This document shows positions 1 through 12,363 of a stretch of DNA of 64,000 nucleotides, piece by piece; position 1 is the first letter of the stretch, and the number at the start of each line of letters is the position of its first letter. Below the pieces are notes generated by a model. It saw only the letters and a list, made by a program, of their open reading frames with translations, searched no databases and was not told where the DNA came from. Source of the DNA: Halobacterium salinarum DSM 3754 (GTDB lineage: Archaea; Halobacteriota; Halobacteria; Halobacteriales; Halobacteriaceae); assembly GCF_008124605.1 (NCBI RefSeq), contig NZ_VRYN01000001.1:732772-796771 (forward strand). The letters run 5' to 3'. The translations under genes were made by a program, and so were the position numbers.

Positions 1-422
1 AGCCCGATGGCGATGCCGGCCGCCCCCATGTCCGCCCCGTGGTCGGCCGAGAGGTCCATGAGCATCGTCATCGCCAGCGAGAACGCGCCGATCGTGGCCG
101 CGCCCTGTGCGACGCGCAACGCGAGCGCGCCGCCGAGCCCGAGGGGGGCCACAGCGAGCACGGCGTAGCCGAGGCTGCCGGCGGCGGCACCCGCGGCGAT
201 GAACGGGGTGCGGCGGCCGGCGCGGTCGCTTGCGGCCCCCCAGACGCCGGCGAACGCGACGAACGCGCCGAACTCGGCGGCGAGAAACCACCGGCTCGCG
301 GTCTCCGGGGCGGCTGCGCCGTAGGCTTCGACGAGGTCGGTCGCGCCCGGATAGACGAGCACCTGTGCGAACAGCACTGCGAACACGACCGAGGCTAAGG
401 CCGCGCGCTCCCGGGTGGCCAT
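1..422 (-). CDS. MFS transporter, N-terminal part (cut by window edge)
   Basis: On the minus strand an ATG at 422 opens a frame of about 140 residues that stays open to the left edge, so the C-terminal part is outside the window. The visible part is a run of hydrophobic helices. The loop after the second helix reads [10 protein letters not shown], which fits motif A of the major facilitator superfamily, so this is an inner-membrane secondary transporter; the substrate cannot be told. It is transcribed away from metX, with 170 bp between the two starts. Confidence 0.75.
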   Translation of the reverse strand, partial: MATRERAALASVVFAVLFAQVLVYPGATDLVEAYGAAAPETASRWFLAAEFGAFVAFAGVWGAASDRAGRRTPFIAAGAAAGSLGYAVLAVAPLGLGGALALRVAQGAATIGAFSLAMTMLMDLSADHGADMGAAGIAIG

Positions 423-556
423 TCGGCGAGGGTTGGGATCGAAGCATCAAGAGCGCGGCGGCTGTGGCGGAACCCGCCCCGGCGGCCGCCTCTCGTGTGG
501 CCCGCGGCGCGATGGCGGCGGCCCTTGCCGTGATTGCTGTGCATAATACGGTGGCG

Positions 557-571
557 AAAAATTACTATCAA
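557..571 (+). promoter_or_regulatory. Probable TATA/BRE promoter of metX
   Basis: An AT-rich element, AAATTACTATC, lies about 25-30 bp upstream of the metX ATG at 593 in otherwise GC-rich sequence. That spacing fits a leaderless haloarchaeal transcript starting at or near the ATG. Confidence 0.5.
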
Positions 572-592
572 GTATGCACCGACGGGGGACCG

Positions 593-1717
593 ATGCCGAC
601 CACTGAGCTCGACGGGTTCACCTTTGCCTGCGGTGACACCGTCGACAGCCTCACCGTCGCCTACCGCACGTACGGCGACTACACCGGCTCGAACGCGGTG
701 CTGGTCTGTCACGCGCTCACCGGCAGCCAGCACGTCCGCGGGCGCGCCGACGGCGACGATCGAGGCTGGTGGCCGGACATCGTCGGCCCCGGACGCCCCA
801 TCGACACCACCGAGTACTTCGTCGTCTGCGCGAACGTGCCCGGCTCCTGCCACGGGACCGACGGTCCGCCGGCCGACGGCCCCGGCGGCGACCCCTGGGG
901 CACCGCCTTCCCCCCCGTCACCGTCCCGGACTGGACACGCTGCCAGCGCCGCCTCCTCGACACCCTCGGCGTCGACCGCCTGCACGCCGTCGTCGGCGGG
1001 AGCGTCGGCGGCATGAACGCCCTCGACTGGGCGCGGCGCTACCCCGACGACGTACACCGGATCGCCGCCGTCGCCACCGCACCACGCCTCGACGCCCAAT
1101 GCCTCGGCTTGAACGCCATCGCACGCCGCGCCATCCGCGGCGACCCGAACTGGAACGACGGCGACTACTACGGCGGCGCACACCCCGACCGGGGACTGGC
1201 GCTCGCCAGACAGCTCGGCCACGTGATGTACCTCTCGAAGGCGTCGATGGCCGACAAGTTCGGTCGCCGGACCGCCACCACCGACACCGCCCTCCCCGCC
1301 GACCCCGCGGCCGAGTTCTTCGCCACCCGGGACGTCGAATCCTACCTCGACTACCAGGCCGACACGTTCGTGGCCCGCTTCGACGCCAACAGCTACCTCT
1401 ACCTGCTGCGCGCCATGGACGCCTACGACCTCGCGGCAGGGCTGCCCTCCGTCGCCGACGCGCTGGCGGCCTTCGACGGCGACGCGCTCGTGCTGTCGTT
1501 CACCGGGGACTGGCATTTCACCGCCGCACAGAGCGCGACCGTCGCCGACGCCTTCCGGGCGGGCGGTGCCGCCGGCGTCGCCCACCACGTCGTCGACTCC
1601 GACTACGGCCACGACGCGTTCCTCGTCGACTCCGCGGCCGTCGGCCCGCCGCTGGCGGACTTCCTCGCCGCCGGCACCGACGGGGCGGCGGTCACTGACG
1701 CCACCGGTGGTGTGTGA
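593..1717 (+). CDS. metX: Homoserine O-acetyltransferase
   Basis: A 374-residue alpha/beta-hydrolase of the MetX family, which transfers acetyl from acetyl-CoA to L-homoserine as the committed step to methionine. The nucleophile elbow GGSVGGM places Ser at about residue 137; the other catalytic residues fit Asp306 (FTGDW) and His340 (DYGHDAF). The start at 593 is chosen because it begins the conserved domain and sits one leaderless distance behind a TATA-like box; the longer frame to 230 has Arg-rich, unrelated sequence. The next gene, an O-acetylhomoserine sulfhydrylase, uses its product. Succinyl rather than acetyl specificity cannot be excluded from sequence alone. Confidence 0.9.
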   Translation: MPTTELDGFTFACGDTVDSLTVAYRTYGDYTGSNAVLVCHALTGSQHVRGRADGDDRGWWPDIVGPGRPIDTTEYFVVCANVPGSCHGTDGPPADGPGGDPWGTAFPPVTVPDWTRCQRRLLDTLGVDRLHAVVGGSVGGMNALDWARRYPDDVHRIAAVATAPRLDAQCLGLNAIARRAIRGDPNWNDGDYYGGAHPDRGLALARQLGHVMYLSKASMADKFGRRTATTDTALPADPAAEFFATRDVESYLDYQADTFVARFDANSYLYLLRAMDAYDLAAGLPSVADALAAFDGDALVLSFTGDWHFTAAQSATVADAFRAGGAAGVAHHVVDSDYGHDAFLVDSAAVGPPLADFLAAGTDGAAVTDATGGV

Positions 1718-1755
1718 CACTCCCGAAGCCCGGCAGCACCTGCAGGTGTCGGCGC

Positions 1756-1766
1756 GGTTTATACCA
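1756..1766 (+). promoter_or_regulatory. TATA box of the O-acetylhomoserine sulfhydrylase gene
   Basis: GGTTTATACCA is centred about 27 bp before the ATG at 1787, a textbook haloarchaeal TATA position for a leaderless transcript. The second methionine gene therefore has its own promoter rather than relying on metX. Confidence 0.7.
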
Positions 1767-1786
1767 CTGGTGCCGTACTCCCAGTC

Positions 1787-3082
1787 ATGGGCCACGACCA
1801 CGGACTCCACACCAACAGTGTACACGCCGGCCAGCGCGTCGACCCGGCCACGGGCGCTCGCGCGCCGCCGCTCTACCAGACCACGTCGTACGCCTTCGAG
1901 GACAGCGCCGACGCCGCCGGCCAGTTCGCCCTTGAGCGGGACGGCTACATCTACTCGCGGCTGATGAACCCCACCGTGGAGACCCTCCAGGACCGCCTCG
2001 CAGCCCTCGAAGGCGGCGTCGGCGCGGTCGCCACCGCGTCCGGAATGGCCGCCCTGGATCTCGCGACGTTCCTGCTGGCACGCGCCGGCGACTCCGTCGT
2101 CGCCGCCAGCGACCTCTACGGCGGCACCGTGACGTACCTCACGCACAGCGCCCAGCGCCGTGGCGTCGACACGACGTTCGTGGACGTCCTCGACTACGAC
2201 GCCTACGCCGACGCCATCGACGCCGACACCGCCTACGTGCTCGTCGAAACCGTCGGCAACCCCAGCCTGATCACGCCCGACCTCGAACGCATCGCCGACA
2301 TCGCCCACGAAAACGGCGTTCCCCTGCTGGTGGACAACACGTTCGCGACCCCCGCGCTGGCAACCCCGATCGACCACGGTGCCGACATCGTCTGGCACTC
2401 CACCACCAAATGGATCCACGGTGCCGGCACCACCGTCGGCGGCGCGCTCGTCGACGCCGGCAGCTTCGACTGGGACGCCCACGCCGCCGACTACCCCGAG
2501 ATCGCCCAGGAAAACCCCGCCTACCACGGCGTGACCTTCACCGATCGCTTCGGGGACGCCGCGTTCACGTACGCCGCCATCGCCCGCGGGCTGCGCGATC
2601 TGGGCAACCAGCAGTCGCCGTTCGACGCCTGGCAAACCCTCCAGAAGCTCGAAACGCTCCCGCTGCGCATGCAACAACACTGCCGGAACGCCCAGCTCGT
2701 CGCCGAACACCTCCGGGACCACCCCAACGTGTCGTGGGTCAACTACCCCGGACTGGCCGACCACGACACCCACGACAACGCAACCACCTACCTCGATTCG
2801 GGCTACGGAGGCATGCTCACGTTCGGCGTCGAGGACGGCTACGACGCCGCCCAAGCGGTCACCGAGGAGACCACGCTTGCCAGCCTGCTGGCGAACGTCG
2901 GCGACGCCAAAACGCTCGTGATCCATCCCGCCTCCACCACCCACCAGCAGCTCACCCCCGAAGCCCAGCGCGCCGGCGGTGTGCGCCCCGAGATGGTGCG
3001 GGTGTCGGTCGGCATCGAGGACCCCGCCGACATCGTCGCGGACCTCGAAACCGCCATCGAGGCCGCGGTCGGGTCGGCGTAG
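1787..3082 (+). CDS. metY: O-acetylhomoserine sulfhydrylase (PLP enzyme)
   Basis: A 431-residue member of the Cys/Met-metabolism PLP family. It most likely replaces the acetyl group of O-acetylhomoserine with sulfide to give homocysteine. The start (GLHTNSVHAGQ) and the PLP-lysine block STTKWIHG, Lys about 208, are typical, as is the NVGDAKTLVIHPAS segment near the C-terminus. Length fits sulfhydrylases (about 430) better than cystathionine gamma-synthases (about 380-400). It directly follows metX, which makes the substrate. A cystathionine gamma-synthase role is the main alternative. Confidence 0.9.
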   Translation: MGHDHGLHTNSVHAGQRVDPATGARAPPLYQTTSYAFEDSADAAGQFALERDGYIYSRLMNPTVETLQDRLAALEGGVGAVATASGMAALDLATFLLARAGDSVVAASDLYGGTVTYLTHSAQRRGVDTTFVDVLDYDAYADAIDADTAYVLVETVGNPSLITPDLERIADIAHENGVPLLVDNTFATPALATPIDHGADIVWHSTTKWIHGAGTTVGGALVDAGSFDWDAHAADYPEIAQENPAYHGVTFTDRFGDAAFTYAAIARGLRDLGNQQSPFDAWQTLQKLETLPLRMQQHCRNAQLVAEHLRDHPNVSWVNYPGLADHDTHDNATTYLDSGYGGMLTFGVEDGYDAAQAVTEETTLASLLANVGDAKTLVIHPASTTHQQLTPEAQRAGGVRPEMVRVSVGIEDPADIVADLETAIEAAVGSA

Positions 3083-3117
3083 CGCCGTCCCGCCACGCCG
3101 CCGTGGACTGACCACCA

Positions 3118-3128
3118 CCGCATAACAC
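3118..3128 (+). promoter_or_regulatory. TATA-like element before the FAD/FeS oxidoreductase
   Basis: CGCATAACACG lies about 27 bp upstream of the ATG at 3151, consistent with a leaderless start. Confidence 0.45.
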
Positions 3129-3150
3129 GCCACACCCCCTACGGTCGACG

Positions 3151-6189
<3,039 letters not shown>

Positions 6190-6198
6190 GCCCGGCGC

Positions 6199-6834
6199 TC
6201 ACGCGATGCCGTGGTCGTCGAGCACGCGCCCGAGCGCGTCCATCGACGAGACGGTGTGATCGCAGTGGGCGTCGACCCCCGGCTTCGGGTCGACCCCGAT
6301 CGCGGTGCCCGCGGCGTCCAGCATCGGCACGTCGTTTGCGCCGTCACCCACGGCCACCGCGGCCGCGGGCGTGGTCCCAGCCGCCTCGCAGGCGTCCCGG
6401 AGCGCGTCGTCTTTCGTGCCCTCGACCAGGGGGCCCTCGACCGCGCCGGTGAGCTCGCCGTCGGCGGCCACGAGGCGATTCCCGACTACGCTGTCGGCGG
6501 CCACGCCGGCGGCGTCGAACGCCGCGGCCACGCCCGGCTTGAAGCCGCCGGTCAACACCACGACCCGAACACCCCCATCGCGGAGCTTCGCCACCAGATC
6601 GCCCGCGCCGTCACGCAGGCGGACGCCGTCGTAGACAGCGGCGGCCGCCGATTCGGGCAGCCCCGCGACCAACTGGGCGCGCTCCCGGAGGCTGTCGGCG
6701 TACGACAGCTCCCCGCGCATCGCGCGCTCGGTGATGGCAGCCACCTCGTCGCCGACGCCCGCGCGCGCCGCGATCCGGTCGAGCATCTCCGACTCGGCCA
6801 GCGTGCCGTCGAAGTCGAACGCCACCAGTGTCAT
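6199..6834 (-). CDS. serB: Phosphoserine phosphatase
   Basis: A 211-residue HAD-family phosphatase. The N-terminal FDFDGTLAESE carries the nucleophile DxD, and GDGANDVPML near residue 170 is the metal-binding motif; both are typical of SerB, which makes L-serine from phosphoserine. The start at 6834 begins immediately before the catalytic motif and has a TATA-like GTTTATGC 24 bp upstream; a longer frame to 6906 adds unrelated residues. It sits beside serA on the opposite strand, so both ends of the serine pathway are divergently arranged here. Confidence 0.9.
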   Translation of the reverse strand: MTLVAFDFDGTLAESEMLDRIAARAGVGDEVAAITERAMRGELSYADSLRERAQLVAGLPESAAAAVYDGVRLRDGAGDLVAKLRDGGVRVVVLTGGFKPGVAAAFDAAGVAADSVVGNRLVAADGELTGAVEGPLVEGTKDDALRDACEAAGTTPAAAVAVGDGANDVPMLDAAGTAIGVDPKPGVDAHCDHTVSSMDALGRVLDDHGIA

Positions 6835-6954
6835 GCCCGGAGTTGCCCTGCGGCCAGCATAAACACCCCACATCCGGCAGTATTTCGGCGCCGACCAACA
6901 CAGCATCGTGCATCACTTTCGGGTGCGGGCTCCGGTAGCTCCCCACACACATGC

Positions 6955-6966
6955 GGAAACGCTTAT
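6955..6966 (+). promoter_or_regulatory. TATA box of serA
   Basis: ACGCTTATCGGC is centred about 28 bp before the serA ATG at 6991. The serB box (minus strand, about 6853-6862) lies within the same 157-bp divergent spacer. Confidence 0.55.
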
Positions 6967-6990
6967 CGGCGCGCGCGCTGACCCACTCAC

Positions 6991-8574
6991 ATGCGAGTTC
7001 TCGTCACCGACCCCATCGCGGACGCCGGCCTCGACCGGCTCCGGGACGCCGGCCACGAGGTCACAACCGCCTACGACGCCACGGGCGACGCGCTCTTAGA
7101 CGCCGTGGGCGACGCCCACGCGCTGATCGTGCGATCCGGCACCGCTGTCACCGACGCCGTCTTCGAGGCCGCCCCCGACCTCGTCATCGTCGCCCGTGCC
7201 GGCATCGGCGTCGACAACATCGACATCGACGCCGCCACCGACCACGGCGTCATGGTCGCCAACGCCCCCGCGGGGAACGTCCGCGCCGCCGCCGAGCACA
7301 CCGTCGCGCTGGCGTTCGCGGCCGCGCGCTCGATCCCGCAGGCCCACGCCCGCCTCGACGCCGGGTCGTGGGCGAAAGACGACTACCTCGGCACCGAACT
7401 CTCCGGCAAGACGCTCGGCGTCGTCGGCCTCGGACGCGTCGGCCAGGAGGTCGCCACGCGCCTCGACAGCCTCGGCATGGACCTCGTCGCCTACGACCCC
7501 TACATCGGCGAGGACCGGGCGGCACAGCTCGGCGCGGAGCTGGTCGACATCGAGACCTGCGTCGCGCGCGCGGATTTCCTCACGATCCACGTCCCACTCA
7601 CCGACGAGACCGACGGCCTCATCGGCGAGGCCGAACTCGCCCGGATGGACGGCGGCTACGTCATCAACGTCGCCCGCGGCGGCGTCGTCGACGAGGACGC
7701 GCTGGCCGACGCCGCCCAGGACGGCGTCATCGCGGGGGCCGCCCTCGACGTGTTCCGCACGGAGCCGCTCCCGGCGGCGTCCCCGCTCCACGACGCCGAC
7801 AGCATCATCACCACGCCACACCTGGGCGCGTCCACGAAGGCCGCCCAGGAGAACGTCGCCACCGACACCGCCGACCAGGTCGTCGCCGCGCTCGCCGGCG
7901 ATCCGGTGGTGAACGCGCTGAACGCGCCCAGCGCCGAGCGGTCGGCGTTCGACCGCATCCGCCCGTTCGTCGACCTCGCGGAGACCGCCGGCACCGTCGC
8001 CGCGGCGCTGTTCGACCCCCGCATCGAGCGCGTCGACGTCACGTATCAGGGCGAGGTCGCCGACGAGGACGTCGCACTCGTCACGGCGGCCGCCCAACAG
8101 GGCGCGTTCGCCGGCCTGGAGTGGCAGGTCAACGCGGTCAACGCCCCCCGGGTGGCCGAGGAGCGCGGCATCGCCGTGACGGAGACGAAAAACCACCGCA
8201 GCGAGGCCTACCAGAGCCTGGTCTCGGTCACGGTGGGCAACGACGACGCGGAGCTCACCGTCTCGGGCACGCTGTTCGCCGGCGACGACCCCCGGCTCGT
8301 GGAGATCGACGGGTTCCGCGTCGAGGCCGCCCCGAACGGCCACATGCTCGTCGCGCGCAACCACGACACGCCCGGCGTCATCGGGTTCATCGGCGGCGTC
8401 CTGGGCACCGCCGAGGTGAACATCGCGGGCATGTTCAACGCCCGCGAAGCCCGCGGCGGGGAGGCGCTCACCGTCTACAACCTCGACGCCGACGTGCCCG
8501 CGCGCGCCCTCGACGAACTCGCCGGCGACGACCGCATCGTCGACGTCACCAGCATCGAACTGAACGGCGAGTAG
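6991..8574 (+). CDS. serA: D-3-phosphoglycerate dehydrogenase
   Basis: A 527-residue long-form SerA that oxidises 3-phosphoglycerate to phosphohydroxypyruvate with NAD. The Rossmann motif VVGLGRVGQEVA lies near residue 145, the catalytic Arg in NVARGG near 229, and the catalytic His in TTPHLG near 277. An intervening ASB-type domain and a C-terminal ACT domain (about 455-527, HDTPGVIGFIGGVLG) are present; ACT domains commonly bind serine for feedback control. Only serB of the serine pathway is adjacent; no serC homologue is seen nearby. Confidence 0.93.
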   Translation: MRVLVTDPIADAGLDRLRDAGHEVTTAYDATGDALLDAVGDAHALIVRSGTAVTDAVFEAAPDLVIVARAGIGVDNIDIDAATDHGVMVANAPAGNVRAAAEHTVALAFAAARSIPQAHARLDAGSWAKDDYLGTELSGKTLGVVGLGRVGQEVATRLDSLGMDLVAYDPYIGEDRAAQLGAELVDIETCVARADFLTIHVPLTDETDGLIGEAELARMDGGYVINVARGGVVDEDALADAAQDGVIAGAALDVFRTEPLPAASPLHDADSIITTPHLGASTKAAQENVATDTADQVVAALAGDPVVNALNAPSAERSAFDRIRPFVDLAETAGTVAAALFDPRIERVDVTYQGEVADEDVALVTAAAQQGAFAGLEWQVNAVNAPRVAEERGIAVTETKNHRSEAYQSLVSVTVGNDDAELTVSGTLFAGDDPRLVEIDGFRVEAAPNGHMLVARNHDTPGVIGFIGGVLGTAEVNIAGMFNAREARGGEALTVYNLDADVPARALDELAGDDRIVDVTSIELNGE

Positions 8575-8635
8575 CCCACTCGGGCCGCCGACGGCCCACA
8601 CCAGCCGTTTTCCGGCTGGCCGCCCTCCGTGTGGT

Positions 8636-9079
8636 ATGGGTTCGATCAGCGACACGTTCATGGAGAACCGCGAGCGCGTCCAGCCCGACGACACCAACAA
8701 CTACGCCTCCGCCCACGGGGGCAACGTCGTCAAGTGGATGGACGAGATCGGCGCGATGGCGGCGATGCGCCACGCCGGCAAGACGTGTGTCACCGCCCGC
8801 ATCAACAGCCTCGACTTCGAGCGCCCCGTCCCACAGGGCGACATCTGCGTCATCCAGGCGTACGCCTACGACACCGGCCACACCAGCATCAAGGTGCGGC
8901 TGCGGGCGTTCCGCGAGGACCCGCGAAGCGGCGAGACCGAACCGACCACCGACTCCTACTTCGTGTTCGTGGCCGTCGACGACGACATGCAGCCGACCGC
9001 AGTCCCGGACCTCGACGTGGGCAGCGAGCGCTGCCGGGAACTCCGTGAGGCCGCCCTGGCGGGCGAACACGACGAGTAG
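8636..9079 (+). CDS. Acyl-CoA thioesterase, hotdog fold (YciA/BACH-like)
   Basis: A 147-residue single hotdog-domain protein. The segment HGGNVVKWMDEIGAMAA matches the hotdog central helix of the YciA/BACH acyl-CoA thioesterases (usual pattern GGxLxxxMD), and a second conserved block follows around SLDFERPVPQGD. It probably hydrolyses acyl-CoA to free acid and CoA in the cytoplasm; chain-length preference is unknown. It follows serA by 61 bp, with a weak TATA-like GTTTTCC at -27, so it may be transcribed alone. Confidence 0.8.
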   Translation: MGSISDTFMENRERVQPDDTNNYASAHGGNVVKWMDEIGAMAAMRHAGKTCVTARINSLDFERPVPQGDICVIQAYAYDTGHTSIKVRLRAFREDPRSGETEPTTDSYFVFVAVDDDMQPTAVPDLDVGSERCRELREAALAGEHDE

Positions 9080-9149
9080 CCGACTGCCGGGGGGTTGAAT
9101 CCTGCCGATTTCAGCGCCCTCAAATGCCCGCCAGTCCTCCACGACAACA

Positions 9150-10322
9150 GTGACATCTCCCAGCGACGACGGCCTCGTTCGTGGATACGCCGGGCGGCTG
9201 CTGGTCGCCATCTCCACCGGCTGGTTCGCGATTCAGGCCGGCCGCCTCGTCCTGTCGCCGATGCTGTCGGCGCTCACCGCGGACATCCACATCACCAACA
9301 CCAAGGCCGGGTTCGCGTTCACGACGCTGTGGGGGTTGTACGCGCTGTTGCAGTACCCGAGCGGCCGCCTCTCCGACGCCCTCTCGCGGAAGACGCTGCT
9401 GGTCACCGGGCTCGGGATGGCGTCGGGTGGGTTCGTCGTCCTCGCAACCGCGCGCTCGTACGCCGCGTTGCTCGTGGGGGCGGCCATCGTCGGCACCGGT
9501 GCAGGGCTCTACCCCACCGCCGCCCGCGCGCTCGTTGCGGACCTCTACTCGACCAAGCAGGGCCGGGCGTTCGGCCTGCACACAGCTTCCGGCGATCTCG
9601 GCGGGATGTCGGCCGCCGGCATCGCCGCGGTCGCGCTCGCGCTCCTCAGCTGGCGGTACGCGTTCGTCCCCATCGTCTGTCTCACCGCCGCCGTCGCCAT
9701 CGCGTTGCACGTCTGGAGCCGCGAATCGTACGTCTTCGAGCGCCGGTCGCTTGCCGTCCGCGACACCGCCGCCCGCCTCCTCTCGGGGACCCAGTTCCGG
9801 TGGATCCTGGTGGCGTACACGCTGTACGCGTTCACCTGGCAGGCCATCGCCGCGTTCCTGCCGACGTTTTTCACCGACGGCAAGGAGTTCGCGCCGGTGG
9901 TCGGCACCGTCGCCTTCGGCGCGCTGTTCGCCGTCGGCGCCATCGCCAAACCCACTGCAGGCACGCTGTCGGACACGATCTCCCGGCGCGCGCTCGCCGT
10001 TGGCGCGCTCGTGTTGGGCGCGGCCGCGCTCTCCGCGGTCGTGGTGGTGCCGTCCCCCGTGGCCGCCGTCGGTGCGGTGGTGGTGTTTGCGGCGGGACTG
10101 CTGGCGTTCCCGCCGGTGATGCAGTCGTATCTGATGGACGCGTTCCCCCCGGAGTCCGCCGGCGGCGACCTCGGCGCGATGCGGACCGTCTACATCGGGC
10201 TGGGCGCGCTCGGCCCGACGTACGTCGGCGCCGTGTCGACCGCCGCCAACTACGAGATCGCGTTCTGGGGGCTGGTCGGCGCGCTGATCGTGGCCGCCGT
10301 GATCATCGCGCGCGTCACCTGA
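9150..10322 (+). CDS. MFS transporter
   Basis: A 390-residue integral membrane protein with about 12 hydrophobic segments. The loop after helix 2 has SGRLSDALSRK, a major-facilitator motif A, and LGHT-type glycine-rich helices follow. The start is taken as GTG at 9150; no in-frame ATG precedes it and the first helix begins about 17 residues later. Substrate is unknown. It converges with thrC, the two stop codons being 3 bp apart. Confidence 0.82.
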   Translation: MTSPSDDGLVRGYAGRLLVAISTGWFAIQAGRLVLSPMLSALTADIHITNTKAGFAFTTLWGLYALLQYPSGRLSDALSRKTLLVTGLGMASGGFVVLATARSYAALLVGAAIVGTGAGLYPTAARALVADLYSTKQGRAFGLHTASGDLGGMSAAGIAAVALALLSWRYAFVPIVCLTAAVAIALHVWSRESYVFERRSLAVRDTAARLLSGTQFRWILVAYTLYAFTWQAIAAFLPTFFTDGKEFAPVVGTVAFGALFAVGAIAKPTAGTLSDTISRRALAVGALVLGAAALSAVVVVPSPVAAVGAVVVFAAGLLAFPPVMQSYLMDAFPPESAGGDLGAMRTVYIGLGALGPTYVGAVSTAANYEIAFWGLVGALIVAAVIIARVT

Positions 10323-10325
10323 CGC

Positions 10326-11573
10326 TCAGAGCGCGTCGAGGACGCCGTCGGCGTCCGCCGGCACCGGCGTGGTGTCGCCCCCGGCGGCGGCCGCGGCGGC
10401 CGGGTCTTTCAGCAGGTGGCCGGTGGTCAGACAGACCACGCGCTCGTCGGCGCTGATTTCGCCGCGCTCGCGGAGCGCCAGCAGGCCCGCGACGCTGGCC
10501 GCCGACGCCGGCTCCACCCCGATGCCGTCGCCGGCGAGCATGCGCTGGGCGTCCGTGATGCGGTCGTCGGAGACGGCGACGGCGGTGCCACCCGTCTCGT
10601 AGACGCCCGGCAGCGCTTTCGGCGCGTTCACGGGGTTTCCAATGCGGATGGCGGTCGCGCGCGTCTCGACGTCCGTCCAGCGCTCGGTGCGCCCGCGGCC
10701 CGCCTCGACGGCTTCGACCATCGGTGCCGCCCCCGCGGCCTGCACGCCGGTGAGCGCCGGCATCTCGTCGTCGGTCATCGCGCCCGCCGCGACGAGTTCG
10801 CGGAACGCCTTGTAGAGGGCCGCCGTGTTCCCGGCGTTCCCCACCGGGAGCACGATGCGGTCGGGCCACTCGCCGGTGGCCGTCCGGGACTGCTCAAGGA
10901 TCTCGAACGCGATGGTCTTCTGGCCCTCCAGGCGGAACGGGTTCAGGCTGTTCAGGAGGTACGCCTCCCCGCGGGCGGCGAGTTCGGCGACCACGTCCAG
11001 GCAGTCGTCGAAGTTGCCGTCGACCTCGCAGATGCGTGCGCCGTGCAGCGCCGCCTGCGCGATCTTCCCCGCCGCCACCTTGCCCGCGGGGAGCAACACC
11101 AACACGGGGGTGTCGGCGCGCCCGCCGTACGCCGCCAGCGCCGCCGAGGTGTTCCCCGTCGACGCGCACGCCAGCCGGTCGACGCCGAGGCGCTCGGCGA
11201 CCCGGACGCCCACGGTCATCCCGCGGTCCTTGAAGCTCCCCGTCGGGTTCATCCCCTCGTGTTTCACGCGGACGTCGGCCACGCCGGCCGCCGCCGCGAC
11301 GTCGGGTGCCTCGTACAGCGGCGTGTCGCCCTCCTGGACGGAGACGCCCGCGTCGACCGGGAGCGCGTCGGCGTACCGCCAGACCCCGCGCCCACTGAAC
11401 GCCTCGAATCCCGGGTAGTCGGCGTACCGCGCCTCCAGCAGGCCGCTGCACTCCGGGCACCGGTACACCACGTCCGCGAACGGTGCCAGCGTCCCACCAC
11501 ACTCCACGCACGCCAGCCAGACGTCGTCGGTCGCGCACGCCGGCGTCTCGCCCGCCAGCGAGAGGTCAGTCAT
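10326..11573 (-). CDS. thrC: Threonine synthase
   Basis: A 415-residue PLP enzyme that converts O-phosphohomoserine to threonine. The N-terminus carries a small zinc-ribbon-like segment (CVECGGTL, CPECSGLL, residues about 20-50) as in other archaeal ThrC proteins. NPTGSFKDRGM near residue 113 holds the PLP lysine, and LPVGNAGN provides the phosphate loop. The ATG at 11573 is preferred: a TATA-like GGTATTTGT lies about 27 bp upstream, and the longer frame to 11768 is basic and atypical. Homoserine thus feeds both ThrC and the MetX branch encoded nearby. Confidence 0.92.
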   Translation of the reverse strand: MTDLSLAGETPACATDDVWLACVECGGTLAPFADVVYRCPECSGLLEARYADYPGFEAFSGRGVWRYADALPVDAGVSVQEGDTPLYEAPDVAAAAGVADVRVKHEGMNPTGSFKDRGMTVGVRVAERLGVDRLACASTGNTSAALAAYGGRADTPVLVLLPAGKVAAGKIAQAALHGARICEVDGNFDDCLDVVAELAARGEAYLLNSLNPFRLEGQKTIAFEILEQSRTATGEWPDRIVLPVGNAGNTAALYKAFRELVAAGAMTDDEMPALTGVQAAGAAPMVEAVEAGRGRTERWTDVETRATAIRIGNPVNAPKALPGVYETGGTAVAVSDDRITDAQRMLAGDGIGVEPASAASVAGLLALRERGEISADERVVCLTTGHLLKDPAAAAAAGGDTTPVPADADGVLDAL

Positions 11574-11643
11574 GGCTCGGTTTCCGTGGGCGACCCACAA
11601 ATACCAGGCGGGTGGTGTGAGTATTGCCACCGACCTCCGGGGG

Positions 11644-11910
11644 TCAGTCCGACACCACGTCGCTGCGCCAGCCGGGGTCGTGGCCGCCGGCCAGCAGGTC
11701 AGCCCGACACGCCGGACAGTAATGCGGGGGTTTCGTGGCGCTCTCGGGGACGTAGACCGCGCCGCCACACGTCACACACGCGTCGTCGACGACGGTCACG
11801 CAGTCCGCACAGAGGTTGAAATCGTCGACTGTCAGCTCGCGCAGCCCGTCGAGTTGTTTGTCGAGGGTGTACTCGTCGATGACCGACTGACAGTTGTGGC
11901 ACGGTTGCAT
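11644..11910 (-). CDS. Small zinc-ribbon protein of unknown function
   Basis: An 88-residue protein with three CxxC pairs: CHNC near the N-terminus, CADC and CVTC in the middle, then CPAC, which would bind one or two zinc ions. It is acidic like its neighbours. No catalytic motif is visible. Such proteins often act in nucleic-acid or protein binding, but nothing here shows which. It lies between thrC and a YbjQ-like gene on the same strand with about 70 bp on either side. Confidence 0.65.
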   Translation of the reverse strand: MQPCHNCQSVIDEYTLDKQLDGLRELTVDDFNLCADCVTVVDDACVTCGGAVYVPESATKPPHYCPACRADLLAGGHDPGWRSDVVSD

Positions 11911-11979
11911 TGCGATACGTCTTGATGGTCGTTCTCATGGCACAAGAAGTTGTCCCCGACGGCGACACGGCACCCGCCC

Positions 11980-12294
11980 TCAGGCCAGCGTCACGGCGGT
12001 GCCGTACGCGATGACCTCCGAGCCGCCGTTCGCGATCTCCGAACTCTCCAAGCGCACGTTCACAACCGCGTCAGCGCCCATCGACCGCGCGTCCTCGGCC
12101 ATCCGATCCAGCGCGTCGTCGCGGGCGTCGGTCAACAGCTCCGAGTACGCCTTCAACTCGCCGCCGGTGATGTTCCGGATGCTCTGCGTGATGTCCCGGC
12201 CGACGTTCCGGGCTTTCACCGTGTTCCCGCGCGCGACGCCCAGCGACTCCGTGATCTCGCGCCCGGGCACGGTCTCGGTCGTAACGAACTCCAT
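11980..12294 (-). CDS. YbjQ/UPF0145 family protein
   Basis: A 104-residue protein that matches the heavy-metal-binding-like YbjQ/UPF0145 family: TVPGREITESLGVARGNTV at the start, then AxxMGADAVVNVR and a closing AYGTAVTL. The family forms small homo-oligomers whose role is not established. The ATG at 12294 is chosen because a T-rich TATA-like GGTTTTTGTTC lies about 27 bp upstream; the ORF extends nine codons further without support. Confidence 0.8.
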   Translation of the reverse strand: MEFVTTETVPGREITESLGVARGNTVKARNVGRDITQSIRNITGGELKAYSELLTDARDDALDRMAEDARSMGADAVVNVRLESSEIANGGSEVIAYGTAVTLA

Positions 12295-12363
12295 ACTCCG
12301 GGGTTTCGGCCGCTGGAACAAAAACCTCAGCCCCGCACGCAGCCACTGCGATCCGGCCCGGGC

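Noticed and set aside
6951-9098. 715-codon frame overlapping serA and the thioesterase gene
   Set aside because: Mostly Arg/Pro repeats from a frame-shifted reading of serA; no promoter of its own.
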